Shown here piece after piece: positions 6,056 to 7,341 of a stretch of 7,341 bases of DNA. The position numbers and the translations under genes are program-made. A model generated the notes under the pieces. The model had not been told where the DNA came from and ran no database searches. It worked only from the letters and a program-made list of their open reading frames with translations. The first letter of the stretch is position 1. Every line of letters begins with the position of its first letter. Origin of the DNA: DAOTXN01 sp034435435 (GTDB lineage Bacteria; Chloroflexota; Anaerolineae; S140-20); the NCBI GenBank assembly GCA_034435435.1, contig DAOTXN010000098.1, forward strand, positions 1-7,341. Direction: 5' to 3'.

Positions 6056-7260
6056 ACAAAAGCAGGCAACAGTCACTTGACCAGCGTGTACACCGTGTCC
6101 GAGCGCGTGACCGACACGCAGACCGGCGAATGGGACGTGTTGACCTACACAGATTACATCTCGGCGGTGGGACCGTTCACGCGCACCATCACGTACATCC
6201 TTCGGCAGACCCAGGACAGGCGTATGATGGACTGTATCGCCTGGTCGAGGCCGACTATTCCAGCGGGGAGAATTTCCAGTATCGCTACGATGCGGTGGGC
6301 AACCGCACCGCCTACACCGCGACAATCACCAGCACGACGGTCACGACCTACAGTTACGACGCGGCCAATCGCCTGACCAAACGGGTCGTCGATGGCAGTG
6401 AGGTCTACACCTACACCTGGTCCGCCGCGAACCGGCTGACCCGCGAGACCTGGAACGGTTACACCGTGCGCACTTTTCAGTACGACGCTGCCGGACGGCT
6501 GACAACGGCCACCTTGCCGGGCTTCACCACGACTTTCCAGTACGATGGAGACGGACACCGGCTGGTCAAGGCGGTCAACGGCGAGCCGCTGACATACACA
6601 CTGGACTATGCCCGCAGTGCGCACATCCTGATTGAACGTTCGCCGACCCCGACGCGGTATTACCTGTACGGAGAGCGCTGCATCGGCGAGCAGGACGGCG
6701 CGACACAGGAATGGAGTTTCTACCTGGCCGACGGAACGGGGCGAGTGCGGCAGGTGACCGATGCAGCGGGCCAGGTGGATTTTGCCTGGTCGTACTCGGC
6801 GCCAGGGGAGGTGTTGAGCGGGGCCAAGGGCTATTACGTGCTGCTGGATTGCCCGGAGGGGATGTACGATTGGAGCACCGGGCTGATTTTTCTGGGCGGG
6901 CGCTATTTCGACCCGTCGCTGGGGATTTGGATTGCGTTGGGGCCGCTCATTGTCCTGCAAGCGAAACCTGGAAGCAGGAAAAAAAGTCGTGGATGGCAAG
7001 TAGGTTGGTTATTATGGGTGTCGGTCGTTGCAGCCGCGACATTGATGACCGGATGCGGCGTGGATCTACCTCCAACATGCGAACCTATAGCAAAGTATAA
7101 CCGTGATCCGAGACAACCAGATCCCCTGTACGACGGCGATATCCTGGCTGCCAGCGTTGTTATTGAGCCCTTTCTTGATCGCAAAACAGATTCGCTCTCT
7201 TTAGGTACAATTCTGAAATTACGGTATAGTGAGTTGCTTCCACTCCAGAAAACGCCATAA
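6025..7260 (+). CDS. RHS/YD-repeat protein, cassette 3 (5' truncated and frame-disrupted), membrane/lipobox-like tip 3
   Basis: The open frame extends back to a TTG at 6025, but its first 66 codons are wrong-frame readings of the preceding gene and the PKD remnant. Genuine RHS coding starts at 6223 (YDGLYRLVEADYSSGENFQY). Seen: YD repeats (YRYDAVGNRT, YSYDAANRL, YTWSAANRL, QYDAAGRL, QYDGDGHRL), then a core with YYLYGERCIGEQDG, FYLADGTGRVRQ and LIFLGGRYFDPSLGIWIAL. This core ends differently from the other two: no DPxG, but a basic patch (KPGSRKKSRGW), a hydrophobic segment and MTGC, followed by about 68 polar residues. There is no start signal, so this is most likely a decayed or silent cassette. 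An annotation as a pseudogene would be equally defensible. Confidence 0.7.
   Translation: MDRRSRSLSVDKSRQQSLDQRVHRVRARDRHADRRMGRVDLHRLHLGGGTVHAHHHVHPSADPGQAYDGLYRLVEADYSSGENFQYRYDAVGNRTAYTATITSTTVTTYSYDAANRLTKRVVDGSEVYTYTWSAANRLTRETWNGYTVRTFQYDAAGRLTTATLPGFTTTFQYDGDGHRLVKAVNGEPLTYTLDYARSAHILIERSPTPTRYYLYGERCIGEQDGATQEWSFYLADGTGRVRQVTDAAGQVDFAWSYSAPGEVLSGAKGYYVLLDCPEGMYDWSTGLIFLGGRYFDPSLGIWIALGPLIVLQAKPGSRKKSRGWQVGWLLWVSVVAAATLMTGCGVDLPPTCEPIAKYNRDPRQPDPLYDGDILAASVVIEPFLDRKTDSLSLGTILKLRYSELLPLQKTP
6056..6197 (+). pseudogene. Remnant of PKD domain tail, cassette 3
   Basis: In the frame of the preceding gene, just after its TAG, the sequence reads SHLTSVYTVSERVTDTQTG then EWDVLTYTDYI ... TITY. 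It matches the last third of the PKD domain in cassettes 1 and 2 (IYAVSQRVTDTQTGEWDVLT). The first two thirds of the domain and everything upstream are missing; the homology starts at about 6079. The fragment has no start codon and its frame breaks at the 23-bp insert at 6198. Confidence 0.8.
6198..6220 (+). repeat. 23-bp interspersed repeat insert, copy 2 (frame-disrupting)
   Basis: It begins TCCTTCGGCAGA and ends CCCAGGACAGG, matching 3430-3452 at 19 of 23 positions. Deleting it gives TAC-ACG-TAT-GAT, that is TITYTYDGLYRL, which joins the PKD tail to the first YD repeat in a single frame. The upstream frame reads it as LRQTQDR. It lies at a different site from copy 1, so the two are independent insertions and not one event copied along with the cassette. 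Confidence 0.85.
6964..7260 (+). other. Tip 3: basic patch, membrane segment and lipobox-like Cys
   Basis: KPGSRKKSRGW is followed by a hydrophobic run from 7003 to 7050 (GWLLWVSVVAAATLM) and then TGCG, with the Cys codon at 7054-7056. The three parts look like the n-region, h-region and lipobox of a lipoprotein signal, but sit at the C-terminal end of an RHS core. The 68 residues after the Cys (VDLPPTCEP ... LLPLQKTP) match nothing I know. It could be a membrane anchor that keeps the core on the cell, or a lipoprotein signal joined to the core by recombination. Confidence 0.6.
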
Positions 7261-7341
7261 TCGTTGTTCAAGCCAAATCGCGATTGTCGTGATGCAGAAT
7301 ACTCCAACGTAGTCAAGATGAGACGACAACTTGCACAGGGG
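7261..7341 (+). other. Right-edge sequence, no supported gene
   Basis: The 81 bases after the cassette 3 stop show no RNA gene, no repeat of the inserts and no clear terminator. An ATG at 7318 opens MRRQLAQG up to the edge and could be the start of another gene, but it has no recognisable ribosome binding site. Confidence 0.4.

Noticed and set aside
1..7341. CRISPR array, tRNA or rRNA genes, insertion-sequence transposase
   Set aside because: No regularly spaced repeats, no cloverleaf or rRNA-like sequence, and no transposase-like frame were seen on either strand.

Overview
The window is one stretch of a polymorphic RHS (YD-repeat) toxin locus, read entirely on the + strand. The organism is probably a member of the Chloroflexota (Anaerolineae-like). 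This rests on the house style of the proteins (a PKD domain followed by YD repeats of the form YDGLYRLVxADYSSGExFQYxYDAVGNRT, and RHS tails with a late membrane segment), the GC-rich cores, and a short interspersed repeat (TCCTTCG...CAGGACAGG) that I remember from such genomes. The assignment is inferred from familiarity, not from a search.

Layout. (1) 1-1788: the 3' part of an RHS gene that enters from the left edge: PKD domain, YD repeats, RHS core ending in DPTG, and a variable AT-richer tip (tip 1). (2) 1789-2068: a gap with no convincing gene. (3) 2069-3181: a lipoprotein that folds as a Reg_prop-type beta-propeller. (4) 3194-5434: a second RHS cassette that restarts at the same point as cassette 1 (3464 corresponds to position 1), ends its core in DPSG and carries a quite different tip (tip 2) that looks like an alpha/beta-hydrolase or lipase. 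(5) 5438-6055: a small membrane-anchored protein, 3 nt downstream of tip 2 and using a ribosome binding site inside the toxin's last codons; it is the candidate immunity protein. (6) 6071-7260: a third, broken RHS cassette that keeps only the tail of the PKD domain, with a third kind of C-terminus: a membrane segment and a lipobox-like Cys. (7) 7261-7341: no gene that can be supported.

The three cassettes share their 5' parts closely and differ in their tips. Cassettes 2 and 3 have no signal peptide or credible start. This is the arrangement expected of orphan tip modules kept beside a main toxin gene as donors for recombination. The most specific observation is that cassettes 2 and 3 each carry a 23-bp insert of the same repeat family (3430-3452 and 6198-6220). 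Removing exactly those 23 bases restores an uninterrupted, sensible reading frame in both cases (NTV-IYGQRF and TITY-TYDGLYRL). Because 23 is not a multiple of three, each insertion cuts the tip and core off from upstream coding sequence.
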